DNA of 64,000 bases from Streptomyces zagrosensis. GTDB lineage: Bacteria > Actinomycetota > Actinomycetes > Streptomycetales > Streptomycetaceae. The position numbers and the translations under genes are program-made. The notes under the pieces were generated by a model. The model was not told where the DNA came from. It did no database searches and saw only the letters and a program-made list of their open reading frames with translations. Below, piece after piece: positions 45,902-54,664 of the stretch (its first letter is position 1; every line of letters starts with the position of its first letter). The DNA is taken from contig NZ_JACHJL010000001.1 in NCBI RefSeq assembly GCF_014203645.1, forward strand, positions 248,001 through 312,000. Direction: 5' to 3'.

Positions 45902-46998
45902 CCGTCGCGGACCGTGGGCCGGAGCGTACGGAACACCTGGTGCTGCCCGGCGTCCTCACCGCGGAACAGGCCGTCGCCACCGTTGCCGGCATCCTCGCCG
46001 CGCAGCGCCCAGACGGCGCCATCCCGTGGTTTCGCGGGCACCACCTCGACCCGTGGGACCACATCGAGGCCGCGATGGCGCTGGACGCGGCGGGTGAGCA
46101 TGAGCGTGCCGAGGCCGCGTACCGCTGGCTCGCCCGGCACCAGAACCCGGACGGCTCCTGGTACGCGGCCTACCCCGACACACCCGATGGCGTCGCCGCC
46201 GACCGGCCCACCGACCGGAGCCGGGAAACCAACTTCTGTGCCTACGTCGCGGTCGGCGCCTGGCACCACTACCTGGCCACCGGCGATGACGCATTCCTGG
46301 ACCAGTTGTGGCCTACGGTCTTCGCCGCCATCACCTTCGTGCTCGAACTCCAGGCAGCCGGCGGCCAGATCGGCTGGAAGCGCGAGGCACCCGAGCGCGG
46401 CGGCGCCATCGTCTCCGATGCGCTGCTCACTGGTTGCTCATCGATCCACCAGGCGCTGCGCTGCGCCCTGGCCATCGCCGAACACCGCGAAGAGCCGCAA
46501 CCCGACTGGGAGTTGGCGCTCGGCTGGCTCGGCCACGCGATCCGGCACCACCCGGAACGGTTCCTCGACAAGAGCCGCTACTCGATGGACTGGTACTACC
46601 CGGTTCTCGGCGGCGCGCTGACCGGTGCCGCCGCCAAGGAGCGCATCGAGGAGGGCTGGGACCGGTTCGTCGTACCCGAATACGGAGTGCGTTGCGTGGC
46701 CCCGAACCCCTGGGTGACGGGTGGTGAGAGCTGCGAACTGGCCCTCGCCCTGTGGGCGATAGGGGAGTCCGACCGTGCGGTGAAGGTGCTGCAATCCATC
46801 CAGCACCTGCGCGCCGACGACGGCATGTACTGGACCGGTTACGTCTTTGACGACGGCGCCATCTGGCCCGACGAACTGACCACCTGGACGGCGGGCTCGC
46901 TGCTGCTCGCGGCGGCGGCGCTCGGGGGCGACGATGCGACCGCGATGGTCTTCGGCGGCGAGCGCTTGCCCTGGGGGCTGGACCCGGACTGCTGCTGA
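45898..46998 (+). CDS. prenyltransferase/squalene-cyclase-fold protein
   Basis: 366 residues, GTG 45898 overlapping the methyltransferase stop. Alpha/alpha-barrel repeats with turns QRPDGAIPWF, HQNPDGSWYAAY, TGGESCELALALWAIGESDRA and DDGMYWTGYVFDDG, then DELTTWTAGSLLLAAAAL. No signal peptide, so it works inside. It lacks the DxDD of squalene-hopene cyclases, so it is not a standard cyclase; it may be a prenyl-diphosphate-binding enzyme or a scaffold. C-terminus ends in Cys-Cys. With the glycosyltransferase and methyltransferase it forms an operon-like trio whose product is unknown. Confidence 0.78.
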   Translation: MTVADRGPERTEHLVLPGVLTAEQAVATVAGILAAQRPDGAIPWFRGHHLDPWDHIEAAMALDAAGEHERAEAAYRWLARHQNPDGSWYAAYPDTPDGVAADRPTDRSRETNFCAYVAVGAWHHYLATGDDAFLDQLWPTVFAAITFVLELQAAGGQIGWKREAPERGGAIVSDALLTGCSSIHQALRCALAIAEHREEPQPDWELALGWLGHAIRHHPERFLDKSRYSMDWYYPVLGGALTGAAAKERIEEGWDRFVVPEYGVRCVAPNPWVTGGESCELALALWAIGESDRAVKVLQSIQHLRADDGMYWTGYVFDDGAIWPDELTTWTAGSLLLAAAALGGDDATAMVFGGERLPWGLDPDCC

Positions 46999-47221
46999 GA
47001 CCGCGCTCGGGTACCCGATGCTCGGGGCGGGCCGCCGATATCCGGCTCGGTTACCCCGATGGCCAGCGCGGGCCCGCCGGCCAGCCAGCACGCACGCCCG
47101 TCCCGGTGATACGCACGCCAGATCCGCGTTGTGTACACATGGGGCACGCTGACGCTTGGGCGCGCCCTGCGACGGAATGCCTCCAGGCCGAGATGTCAGA
47201 GGTGGGTCGTACGGTAGGCCC

Positions 47222-48010
47222 ATGAGCCGTCTTGGGTACGACCGTTACCGCACCGCGTTCACCGCCGAATGCGACCAACTACACGCCACCATCGCCGATG
47301 CGGACCTCTCGGTGAAGGTGCCGACGTGCCCGGAGTGGACGCTCGCCGAGCTGCTGCGGCACGTTGGCCGGGCCCAGCGCTGGGCCGAGTACCTGGTGAG
47401 CACCCGGGCCACGGAGTACGTGGCGGACGAGCGGCCCGAATCGGCGGCTCCCGAGGGTGACGATCCGCAGGCCATGGCCGCCTGGCTGGCCGATGGAGCG
47501 GCGAGGTTCGCGGCGACCCTGAGCGAGGCGGGCCCCGACGCCCCGGTGTGGACCTGGGCCCCGGAGCAAAGCCCTGCCTTCTGGGCGCGCCGGATGACGC
47601 ATGAGACGGCGATCCACCGGGCGGATGCCGCCGCCACCACGGGCGCCGCGTACACGGTGGACCCGGAGATCGCCGCGGACGCCATCGACGAGTGGCTTGA
47701 GATCATCAGCAACCCGCTGGCCGTCGAGTACAACCCCAAGCTCGCCGAGTTGCGCGGCAAGGGCGAGACGATCCACCTGTACGCCACGGACGCCCCCGCG
47801 GAGTTGGCCGCCCACTGGGTCATCGAGCTGGTCGCGGACGGCATCCGATGGAGCCGGGCCAAGGGGGAGGCGACCGTGACGGTGCGCGGCCCGCTCACCG
47901 ACCTGCTGCGTGTCTTCTATCGCCGGCTGCCGGTCAGCACCGACCGGGTGGAGATCAGCGGCGACCGGTCCGTCCTGGACTTCTGGCTGGACCGGGCCAG
48001 CTTCGCTTAA
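47222..48010 (+). CDS. maleylpyruvate isomerase-family mycothiol-dependent protein
   Basis: 262 residues from ATG 47222. Pattern YRTAFTAECDQLHATIADADLSVKVPTCPEWTLAELLRHVGRAQRW is the N-terminal DinB-like helical bundle of mycothiol-dependent isomerases or transferases, with H69-type zinc ligand in LRHVG. RRMTHETAIHRADA gives the other two histidines. The C-terminal SCP2-like part reads RWSRAKGEATVTVRGPLTDLLRVFYRR. It would use mycothiol as cofactor; the actual substrate is unknown. No strong ribosome binding site before the start. Followed by tandem repeats and a terminator. Confidence 0.85.
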   Translation: MSRLGYDRYRTAFTAECDQLHATIADADLSVKVPTCPEWTLAELLRHVGRAQRWAEYLVSTRATEYVADERPESAAPEGDDPQAMAAWLADGAARFAATLSEAGPDAPVWTWAPEQSPAFWARRMTHETAIHRADAAATTGAAYTVDPEIAADAIDEWLEIISNPLAVEYNPKLAELRGKGETIHLYATDAPAELAAHWVIELVADGIRWSRAKGEATVTVRGPLTDLLRVFYRRLPVSTDRVEISGDRSVLDFWLDRASFA

Positions 48011-48094
48011 GGAACAGCTCGAAGAAAGGGGAAGGGTGACCGGGCAGCGGGGCGATCCCCCCTACAAAGGGCACTTGCCGACGCTCCGTCAGTA

Positions 48095-48133
48095 AACAGG
48101 GCCAGCGAACAGGGCCAGCGAACAGGGCCAGCA
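48095..48133. repeat. 13-base tandem repeat AACAGGGCCAGCG, three units
   Basis: Three copies (48095, 48108, 48121; last base varies) in the interval between two converging genes. Followed by related GGAGCCAG copies. The rest of 48134-48263 shows no supported gene. Confidence 0.8.
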
Positions 48134-48263
48134 GGCGGAGCCAGTGGACGGAGCCAGCGTGCGACGGTCTTACGGGGTGGGCACGCGCGTGCCACCGGTC
48201 GCCTTGCTCGTGCGGAGGCGGACGCCACCGGCTTCTCGCCCGTCGCCGGGCGCGGGGATGACA

Positions 48264-48297
48264 ACGGCCCCTCGCCCGTTGCGGGGCGAGGGGCCGT
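48264..48297. terminator. strong bidirectional hairpin terminator
   Basis: ACGGCCCCTCGCCC (48264-48277) pairs perfectly with 48284-48297 around a 6-base loop: 14 pairs. It serves the minus-strand DUF5336 gene (stop 48320) and probably the plus-strand mycothiol-protein gene. Confidence 0.8.
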
Positions 48298-48319
48298 GGG
48301 GTTCTGCTGGCTTGCGGAG

Positions 48320-49147
48320 TCAGCCGCGCTGGATGCCCGTGGTGTCCTGGAGGACGCCACGACGGCCGTCCTGCGTCTGAGCAACGAGCGCCTGCCCGCG
48401 CTGCTCCACGGCGAGGTACCAGGTGCCGGGCGCCAACTCGGCGATCGGCGTGGCCGACCCGTCCTCGGCGTAGAGCGGACGCGCCACCGGAACCGCAAAC
48501 CAGAACGGGGCGAAGTCCCCGCCACCGGCCACCGGAGCCGGCGCCGCACCCGAGGGCTGGCCGCCGTACGAGGGCGGACCGCCGACCGGCGCACCATACG
48601 GGGACGGGGCGCCCTGCTGTGCGGCGCCAGGGTAGCCGTAGCCGCCGGCCGGCTGGCCCGGGTGACCGCCGTACGGGGCGACGGGCTGGGGCGAGCCGGA
48701 GCCCATGAGCGGGGCCTTGAGGGCGGGGACGCGCGGCGTGAGCACCGCGGCGGCGGCCAGTACCAGAAGGGCGATGAAGGCCATGATCTGCCCAGGGCCC
48801 TTTTCGAGGTTCTCCGGGTGGCTGAAGATCATCGTCCAGGTGGCGGTGAAGGCCGCCGCCACCACGAGGGCGATCCCCCACTGGTCGAGCGTGAGGCCGA
48901 CCAGGTTGCGGCCCTGAGGCAGCAGGCGCGAGAGGATGATCAGGGCCGCACCGACGACACCGAGGACGAAGATGCCCGCCGTCGCGGGAGCGTAGTCCGA
49001 AGCCCAGCCGTTGAAGCCCGGGCATGCACTGTCCGGGGCGCCTGACGGGCAGTCGTAGGCGATGAAGTCGAGGAACGAGGCGATGAACAGCAACACCGCT
49101 GCTCCGATCACCACGCCATCGCCTCGAGTGAGGGAGCGGATGTTCAC
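48320..49147 (-). CDS. DUF5336-type four-helix membrane protein
   Basis: 275 residues from GTG 49147 (GAGGACC leader). Four membrane helices in the first 145 residues: GVVIGAAVLLFIASFLDFIAY, GIFVLGVVGAALIILSRLLP, WGIALVVAAAFTATWTMIF, IMAFIALLVLAAAAVL. A Pro/Gly/Gln/Tyr-rich cytoplasmic-type tail (about 150-215, PYGGHPGQPAGGYGYPG) ends with a folded segment WYLAVEQRGQALVAQTQDGRRG. Layout matches the actinobacterial DUF5336 (34 kDa antigen-like) family. Function unknown. Transcribed alone with a strong terminator. Confidence 0.8.
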   Translation of the reverse strand: MNIRSLTRGDGVVIGAAVLLFIASFLDFIAYDCPSGAPDSACPGFNGWASDYAPATAGIFVLGVVGAALIILSRLLPQGRNLVGLTLDQWGIALVVAAAFTATWTMIFSHPENLEKGPGQIMAFIALLVLAAAAVLTPRVPALKAPLMGSGSPQPVAPYGGHPGQPAGGYGYPGAAQQGAPSPYGAPVGGPPSYGGQPSGAAPAPVAGGGDFAPFWFAVPVARPLYAEDGSATPIAELAPGTWYLAVEQRGQALVAQTQDGRRGVLQDTTGIQRG

Positions 49148-49305
49148 GTAAGGTCCTCTGTCGGTCTCGTCTGTTTTTCGTCGCTGTCGCCGGACGCGAA
49201 GTGCGAGGGCGCGGGGGTGGCCCCCCATCGTACGGGTGAATGTATCGCTGGAACGGCCGGGTGTTCCCCTGCGGGAGCGACTGTTACGGCTGCTCAATCG
49301 GGTTG

Positions 49306-50253
49306 TTATCGCTTGCCGAGCAAGAAGTCCGTAATGCCGTCAGCGATACCACGTGCTGCCCGTTGCCTCCAGTGCGCATCGGTCAGCAGCGCCGCATCCT
49401 TCGAATCGCGCATATTGCCACACTCAATGAACACCTTGGGAACCGTGGACAGGTTGAGTCCGCCCAAATCATCCCGGACTGTCAAGCCCTCGCCTCCGCC
49501 GAGGTAGTTGGCGGGGGCGCTTTGGGTGGCCTCGGTGAAGCCGCGCACCAAGCGATTGCCCAGGCGGCGGGAGGGGCCGGTGATGGCGGAGGTGTCGGCG
49601 CCACCGCCTCGTACGGACGCGGGCAAGATCACATGGAATCCGCGCTGGCCGGCGCCCGCTCCGTCCGCATGGACCGAGACTGCGGCGTCCGCGTGCGCCT
49701 CGTTGCCGATCGCGGCCCGCTCGTCCACACACGGTCCGTAGGGGCGGTCGTCGTTCTGGGTGAGCTTGACGGTCGCACCACGCTCGCTGAGCAGGGTCCG
49801 CACGCGCCGTGAGACATCGAGAGTGAACGTGGCCTCGGCATAGCCGGAATTGGTCGCCGTGCCTGTGGTGTCGCATTCCTTGCGATGGGTGCCAACATCT
49901 ACCGTGCGGGCGATGTCGGCGGTGTGGTCGCGGTTGCGCGGATTGTGTCCCGGATCGACCACCACGACCTTTCCCCGTAGCGCGTTCTTGGCCGGTGCAC
50001 GACTCGGCGCCGGTGACTGGGGCTGCGCCGAAGCACCGGGGCTGCCGGAGACGCCCTGCTTTCCACCGCCGTTGGGCACCAGGGACGGAGCCGACGACGC
50101 ACCCGATGGGGCGCCGGCGGCCTTTGCGTCGTCCTCGCTCATGGAGCGCCAGACGAGCCAGCCCGCGAAGCAGACCGGCGCGAGCACGGCCAGCACGATG
50201 ACGAGCGTGCCGCCGAGTCGGCGCGGGGTGGGAGGAAAACTGCCGTTCGACAC
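49306..50253 (-). CDS. N-acetylmuramoyl-L-alanine amidase (Amidase_3), membrane-anchored
   Basis: 315 residues from GTG 50253. One N-terminal membrane helix (about 14-37, GGTLVIVLAVLAPVCFAGWLVW), then a Ser/Pro/Ala linker to about 90. Catalytic domain has VVVDPGHNPRN (zinc His), a later Glu-bearing region, AHADAAVSVHADG (second zinc His) and VFIECGNMRDSKDAALL (catalytic Glu). Cleaves the amide bond between the glycan and stem peptide of peptidoglycan on the outer face. Substrates in division or cell-wall remodelling. Ribosome binding site is weak. Confidence 0.88.
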   Translation of the reverse strand: MSNGSFPPTPRRLGGTLVIVLAVLAPVCFAGWLVWRSMSEDDAKAAGAPSGASSAPSLVPNGGGKQGVSGSPGASAQPQSPAPSRAPAKNALRGKVVVVDPGHNPRNRDHTADIARTVDVGTHRKECDTTGTATNSGYAEATFTLDVSRRVRTLLSERGATVKLTQNDDRPYGPCVDERAAIGNEAHADAAVSVHADGAGAGQRGFHVILPASVRGGGADTSAITGPSRRLGNRLVRGFTEATQSAPANYLGGGEGLTVRDDLGGLNLSTVPKVFIECGNMRDSKDAALLTDAHWRQRAARGIADGITDFLLGKR

Positions 50254-50394
50254 GCGGGCGATGGTAGTCCGCCGCGCGCCGGTCGGTGCGCGGTGGGGCG
50301 TACTCGGGCCGCGTAAGAGCACAAGACGGCGCGCGGGCGGGGCTGATGGGGGCAGATGTGAGTGATGTGACGGCTGGGATGCGAGGTGGGAGAC

Positions 50395-51033
50395 TCAGAT
50401 GCCTGGTGCCGTGCGGCGCAGGACGCGCAGGGAGCCGGTCGCTGACGTTTCGGCGAATGCGCCCGATTCCAACGCGCGGCGATACACGCGATACGGAGCC
50501 TGCCCGCCGTCGGCCGGGTCGGCGAACACGTCATGGATGACCAGCAGTCCATCGGGTGCGAGGTGCGGTACCCAGCCCTCGTAGTCACCGCCGGCGTGCT
50601 CGTCGGTGTGCCCGCCGTCGATGAACACCAGGCCGAGTTGCCCGCCCCAGACCGCCGCTACCTGCGGGGAGCGCCCGACGACGGCGATGACCTGGTCTTC
50701 AAGGCCGGCCGCATGCAGCGTGCGGCGAAACGTCGGCAGCGTATCCATCCGGCCCACGTGCGGATCGATGACCGAAGGGTCGTGGTACTCCCAACCCGGC
50801 TGCTGCTCCTCCGAGCCGCGGTGATGGTCCACCGTGATGGCCACGGTGCCCGTCTCGCGCGCGGCGGCGGCCAGCAGGATGGTCGAGCGCCCGCAGTAGG
50901 TGCCCACCTCCAGCAGGGGCAGCCCGCTCGCGCCCGCCACCATGGCCGCCTCGTACAGCGCCAGCCCCTCGTCGAGCGGCATGAACCCCTTGGCCGCCTC
51001 GAACGCGGCGACGATCTCCGTCTTGGGCGGCAT
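50395..51033 (-). CDS. class I SAM methyltransferase, O-methyltransferase-like
   Basis: 212 residues from ATG 51033 (AGAGGAATAG leader). MPLDEGLALYEAAMVAGASGLPLLEVGTYCGRSTILLAAAARETG holds motif I. VAITVDHHRGSEEQ, FRRTLHAAGLEDQVIAVVGRSPQVAAVWGGQLGLVFIDGGHTDEHAGGDYEGWVPHLAPDGLLVIHDVF gives a D-x-G-G-H metal-binding-like acid and motif III. Family is that of class 24-like O-methyltransferases and cephalosporin hydroxylase-like proteins. Substrate unknown. Divergent from the MFS gene across an unusually AT-rich region. Confidence 0.82.
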   Translation of the reverse strand: MPPKTEIVAAFEAAKGFMPLDEGLALYEAAMVAGASGLPLLEVGTYCGRSTILLAAAARETGTVAITVDHHRGSEEQQPGWEYHDPSVIDPHVGRMDTLPTFRRTLHAAGLEDQVIAVVGRSPQVAAVWGGQLGLVFIDGGHTDEHAGGDYEGWVPHLAPDGLLVIHDVFADPADGGQAPYRVYRRALESGAFAETSATGSLRVLRRTAPGI

Positions 51034-51335
51034 GATCTATTCCTCTGCTCTCTACGCTGCTTTGCGTTTGTCTACGGGCGTTGTGCTGTATTGCTGGAAT
51101 GTCCGCGGGGTGCGGACTTTATGGTGTGCTGTATTTGCTGTTTTGCTGTATTTGTTTCATTCGCTGGACCTTCCGGGTTTTCCTGATGTTTCCGCTACTT
51201 CTGGTTTTTTCGGCACCGATCCGGGTTGATTCCCCCCAGGCGAACCCCTATCCGCTCGTCCTCGCCCCCTATTCGAACGTGTGAGTCCCGGTTCACGGCC
51301 GGCAACCGGAGGCAGGGAGGCGACCCGCTGCCAGC
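51034..51335. other. AT-rich divergent intergenic region
   Basis: Between the methyltransferase (minus) and MFS (plus) starts. Bases about 51055-51215 are strikingly T-rich for this genome, with a repeated TGCTGTATTTG (about 51131 and 51146) and TTTTGCTG. Likely holds both promoters or a regulator site. It encodes no convincing protein. Confidence 0.6.
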
Positions 51336-52961
51336 ATGACTGACATGTCGCAGACAGATGCTGGCGGACCCGCCGCAGTCGAAGTTCCGGCCCCTGCCGC
51401 CTCGCGGCCGACGCCGCTCGCCTGGGCGGTGATCGTCGCAGCGTGCGCGGGGCAGTTCCTTGTCGTCCTCGACGTATCCGTCGTCAACGTGGCGCTGCCC
51501 TCCATGCGTACGGGGCTCGGCCTCGGCGAGAACGATTTGCAGTGGGTGGCAAACGCGTACACCCTCACCTACGCCGGTTTCATGCTGCTCGGCGGCAGGG
51601 CGGGGGACCTCTTCGGGCGAAAGCAGGTGTTCCTGGTCGGCCTCGGCCTGTTCACCGCAGCCAGCCTCGCGGGCGGGCTCGCCCAGGAGCCCTGGCAGGT
51701 CATCGCGGCCCGCGCCGTCCAGGGCATCGGCGCGGCCACCCTCGCACCGTCCACGCTCACCATCATCACCTCATCGTTCCCGGAGGGGCCCGAGCGGGTG
51801 CGGGCCATCGGGCTGTGGATGGCTGTCGGCATCGGCGGCGGCGCGGCCGGTGGCCTCATCGGCGGCGTACTCACCGACTATCTGTCCTGGCGCTGGGTGC
51901 TCCTCATCAACGTACCCATCGGGGTACTGGTCTTCGTCATCGCGGCCAGCGCGCTGACCGGCAAGCACGCGATAGCCTCCCGCCGCCCGCTGGACCTACC
52001 GGGTGCGGTGCTCGTCACCTGTGGCGTCGGAGCGGTGGCGTACGGAATCGCGCAGACCGAGGCACACGGGTGGGGCGCGGCCGACGCCGCGGTGCCGCTC
52101 ATCGGCGGGCTGCTCGCACTCGCTGCCTTCGTGGTGGTCGAATCCCGCACACCCGAGCCGCTCATACCGCTACGGCTGTTCCGCGTCCGCTCCGTCTGGT
52201 CGGCGAACCTCGTGCTGCTGGTGTGCGGCATCGGCTTCTTCGCGATGTGGTACTTCCTCTCGCTGTACATGCAAAATGTCCTCGACTACAGCGCCGTTCG
52301 GACCGGCCTGGCGTTTTTGCCGCACACCATCTCGATCATTGTTGGTGCCCAACTCGCTCCCAAACTCATGGCGCGCGGCGTGGACCCGCGGCTACTCACG
52401 CTGGCCGGCGGGGTGGTGGCCACGGTGGGCTTCGGCTGGCAGAGCACCATGGATGTGGACGGCACGTTCCTCTCCACGATCATCGGGCCCGGCATCCTGA
52501 TGTCGTTCGGCGCCGGCCTGATGATGACCCCGCTCACCGCGGCGGCGACATCGGGCGTCGAGGTCACCGAGGCGGGCGTCGTCTCGGGGCTGCTCAACAC
52601 CTCCCGCACCATCGGTGGTGCGCTCGGTTTGTCGCTTTTGGTCACCGTCTCCGCCGACCGCACCGATGCGCTCGGCGGTCGCTCCGCGGGCGCGCACGCG
52701 CTGACGGAGGGCTACGGCCGGGCGTTCTTGGTCGGGGCGCTGGTCCTGGCGCTGGCTACGGTGCTGGTCACGCTGTTGCCAAGGCCACGAGTGCCGGCTG
52801 CTGGTCCGCTGGATGCGACGGCTCAGCAGGGTGCGGGCGACGTGGCAGAGCCCGACGCGGCAGAGGTGCCCGACACGGCGCAGGGGCCAGGCGCGGTGGA
52901 TGCGGCCGGCTCCGCGACGGCGGAACCCGCCACGCGCCCGCCCGGGCGCCCTGGCGCGTAA
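51336..52961 (+). CDS. DHA2-family MFS drug exporter
   Basis: 541 residues, 14 helices: FLVVLDVSVVNVALPSM (motif D1), GGRAGDLFGRKQVFLVG (motif A), RAVQGIGAATLAPSTLTII, and a motif-C-like IGGGAAGGLIGGVLTDY. This is a proton-driven exporter of antibiotics or dyes. Ala/Glu/Pro tail at the C-terminus. ATG 51336 is followed after three codons by another ATG; GGGAGGCG lies further upstream than ideal. SDR gene follows 74 bases later on the same strand, possibly an operon. Confidence 0.88.
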   Translation: MTDMSQTDAGGPAAVEVPAPAASRPTPLAWAVIVAACAGQFLVVLDVSVVNVALPSMRTGLGLGENDLQWVANAYTLTYAGFMLLGGRAGDLFGRKQVFLVGLGLFTAASLAGGLAQEPWQVIAARAVQGIGAATLAPSTLTIITSSFPEGPERVRAIGLWMAVGIGGGAAGGLIGGVLTDYLSWRWVLLINVPIGVLVFVIAASALTGKHAIASRRPLDLPGAVLVTCGVGAVAYGIAQTEAHGWGAADAAVPLIGGLLALAAFVVVESRTPEPLIPLRLFRVRSVWSANLVLLVCGIGFFAMWYFLSLYMQNVLDYSAVRTGLAFLPHTISIIVGAQLAPKLMARGVDPRLLTLAGGVVATVGFGWQSTMDVDGTFLSTIIGPGILMSFGAGLMMTPLTAAATSGVEVTEAGVVSGLLNTSRTIGGALGLSLLVTVSADRTDALGGRSAGAHALTEGYGRAFLVGALVLALATVLVTLLPRPRVPAAGPLDATAQQGAGDVAEPDAAEVPDTAQGPGAVDAAGSATAEPATRPPGRPGA

Positions 52962-53035
52962 CAGCCGGCACCGCGTACCGTACGCCGCCGCACCGCGCGG
53001 AGAGAGCGTGGAGTACACGAGGAGAGACCACCACC

Positions 53036-53866
53036 ATGGCCGACGCCCCAGCCCCACCCGGCGCACCCGCGTCGGCCGCCGCACCCGCATCGGCCACGGC
53101 GCCGTTCCCCGACACCGGGCGGCGGGTACTCGTCAGCGGCGCCTCGCGTGGGCTCGGCCGGGCGGTGGCGGCGGCCTTCGCGGAACGGGGCGACCAGGTG
53201 GCCGTGCACTACGGGACGCGACGCGCGGACGCCGAGGCCACACTGGCCAGCCTGGCCGGGGCCGGACATGCGCTGATCGGCGCCGACCTCTCGACCTCCG
53301 ATGGCGCCCAGGAGTTGATGCGCGAGACAGTCACCGCGCTGGGCGGCATCGACGTCCTGGTGAACAACGCGGCGGTCAACACCCCGCATCCGCCGGCACA
53401 CACGTCGTACGAGGAGTGGACTGCCGCCTGGCAGGCGCATGTGGCGGTCAATCTGTTCGGCACCGCCAATCTGAGCCACCTCGCCGCCCGGCACATGATC
53501 GACCAGGGTGCAGGCGGGCGCATCGTCAACATCGGCTCGCGCGGGGCGTTTCGCGGCGAGCCCGACCACCCGGCGTACGGGGCGACGAAGGCGGCCGTGC
53601 ATGCGCTCGGCCAGTCACTGGCCGTCGCCCTCGCCCCGTACGGCATCGCCGTTTCCTCCGTGGCGCCCGGCTTCATCGACACCGACCGGGTCGCGCACCG
53701 GCTGACCGGGGCGCAGGGCGAAGCCATCCGTGCCCAGAGCCCGTTCGGCCGGGTCGCGACGCCCGAGGAGATCGCGGCTGCGGTGCTGTGGCTGGCCTCC
53801 CCCGAGGCTCAGTGGAGTTCCGGCACGGTCCTTGACCTCAACGGCGCCTCCTACCTCCGCACCTGA
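53036..53866 (+). CDS. SDR-family oxidoreductase
   Basis: 276 residues from ATG 53036 (GAGGAGAGACC leader). After a 25-residue Ala/Pro-rich N-terminus, the Rossmann motif is VSGASRGLGRAVAAAFAERGDQVAVHY, with the usual T-G-x3-G-x-G altered to S-G-x3-G-x-G. NNAAVNTP (NNAG region) and YGATKAAVHAL (YxxxK) plus an upstream Ser in NIGSRGAF give the catalytic triad. NADPH-type preference is suggested by the Arg after the glycine loop. Substrate unknown. Follows an MFS exporter; a link to its substrate is possible. Confidence 0.88.
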   Translation: MADAPAPPGAPASAAAPASATAPFPDTGRRVLVSGASRGLGRAVAAAFAERGDQVAVHYGTRRADAEATLASLAGAGHALIGADLSTSDGAQELMRETVTALGGIDVLVNNAAVNTPHPPAHTSYEEWTAAWQAHVAVNLFGTANLSHLAARHMIDQGAGGRIVNIGSRGAFRGEPDHPAYGATKAAVHALGQSLAVALAPYGIAVSSVAPGFIDTDRVAHRLTGAQGEAIRAQSPFGRVATPEEIAAAVLWLASPEAQWSSGTVLDLNGASYLRT

Positions 53867-53905
53867 CGGCGTCGCCGCGGCACGGGAGAGGCCAGCGGCC
53901 GGGGT

Positions 53906-54568
53906 TCACAGCCAGCCGTTTTGGCGGGCCGCGCGGACGGCCTCCATGCGGTTACGGGTTTGGGTCTTGCCGATGGCCGACGACAGGTAGTTACGTACCG
54001 TGGCGGGCGAAAGGTGAACCCGCGCCGCGACGTCCGCGACGGTCGCGCCGTCCGCCGCCGCTGTCAGGACGTCGCACTCGCGCTGGGTGAGCGGGCTCGG
54101 ACCCGCGCTCAACGCGGCGGCAGCAAGCGCGGGGTCGATGACCCGCTCGCCCGCGAGCACCCGCCGAATCGCCGCGGCCAGTTCCTCAACGGGCCCGTCC
54201 TTGACCAGAAAACCGCACGCGCCGGCCTCCATCGCGCGCCGCAGATAGCCGGGGCGGCCAAAGGTGGTCAGGATCAGCACCCGGCACTCCGGCAACTGGG
54301 CACGGAGGTCAGCCGCCGCGTCCAGGCCACTTCGGCCGGGCAGTTCGATGTCGAGAAGCGCAACATCGGGGCGCGTCTCCCACGCACGGGGCACGATCTG
54401 GTCTCCCGCGGCCACCTGCGCGACCACCTCGATGTCCGGCTCAAGCCCCAGCAACAACGCCAGCGCACCACGCATCATGCCCTGGTCCTCGGCGAGCAAC
54501 ACCCGGGTACGCCGCATGGCCCGCTCGCCTTCGGGAGCGGTCGGCTGCTCACCACCGAGATCGGTCAT
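53906..54568 (-). CDS. two-component response regulator, NarL/DesR type
   Basis: 220 residues. Receiver (about 20-135): VLLAEDQGMMRGALALLL (acidic pair), DVALLDIELPGRSG with phosphoacceptor Asp at about 73, VLILTTFGRPGYLRRAMEAGACGFLVKDGP with the conserved Lys. LuxR helix-turn-helix (about 150-215): LTQRECDVLTAAADGATVADVAARVHLSPATVRNYLSSAI. ATG 54568, or ATG 54517 further in. Probably paired with the DesK-like kinase at 55174-56496, but a DinB gene on the opposite strand lies between, so the two are not adjacent as usual. Confidence 0.88.
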   Translation of the reverse strand: MTDLGGEQPTAPEGERAMRRTRVLLAEDQGMMRGALALLLGLEPDIEVVAQVAAGDQIVPRAWETRPDVALLDIELPGRSGLDAAADLRAQLPECRVLILTTFGRPGYLRRAMEAGACGFLVKDGPVEELAAAIRRVLAGERVIDPALAAAALSAGPSPLTQRECDVLTAAADGATVADVAARVHLSPATVRNYLSSAIGKTQTRNRMEAVRAARQNGWL

Positions 54569-54664
54569 GCCCCCAGCCTAACCAGCACAAAGACGGGCCT
54601 TGCCAACGCTGGAACCGGAAAACCACATGCGAGCCCCAAGGCGCCGGGCGTACCGTCACCGCTC

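Noticed and set aside
51081..51284. Short plus-strand frame of hydrophobic residues
   Set aside because: Hydrophobicity comes from the T-rich DNA; no ribosome binding site and no homology pattern. Treated as promoter region.
51443..53866. A very long frame covering the MFS gene and running into the SDR gene
   Set aside because: Its first two thirds are Arg/Gly/Pro-rich out-of-frame reading of the MFS gene; only the last part (from 53036) is the real SDR protein with its own start and ribosome binding site.
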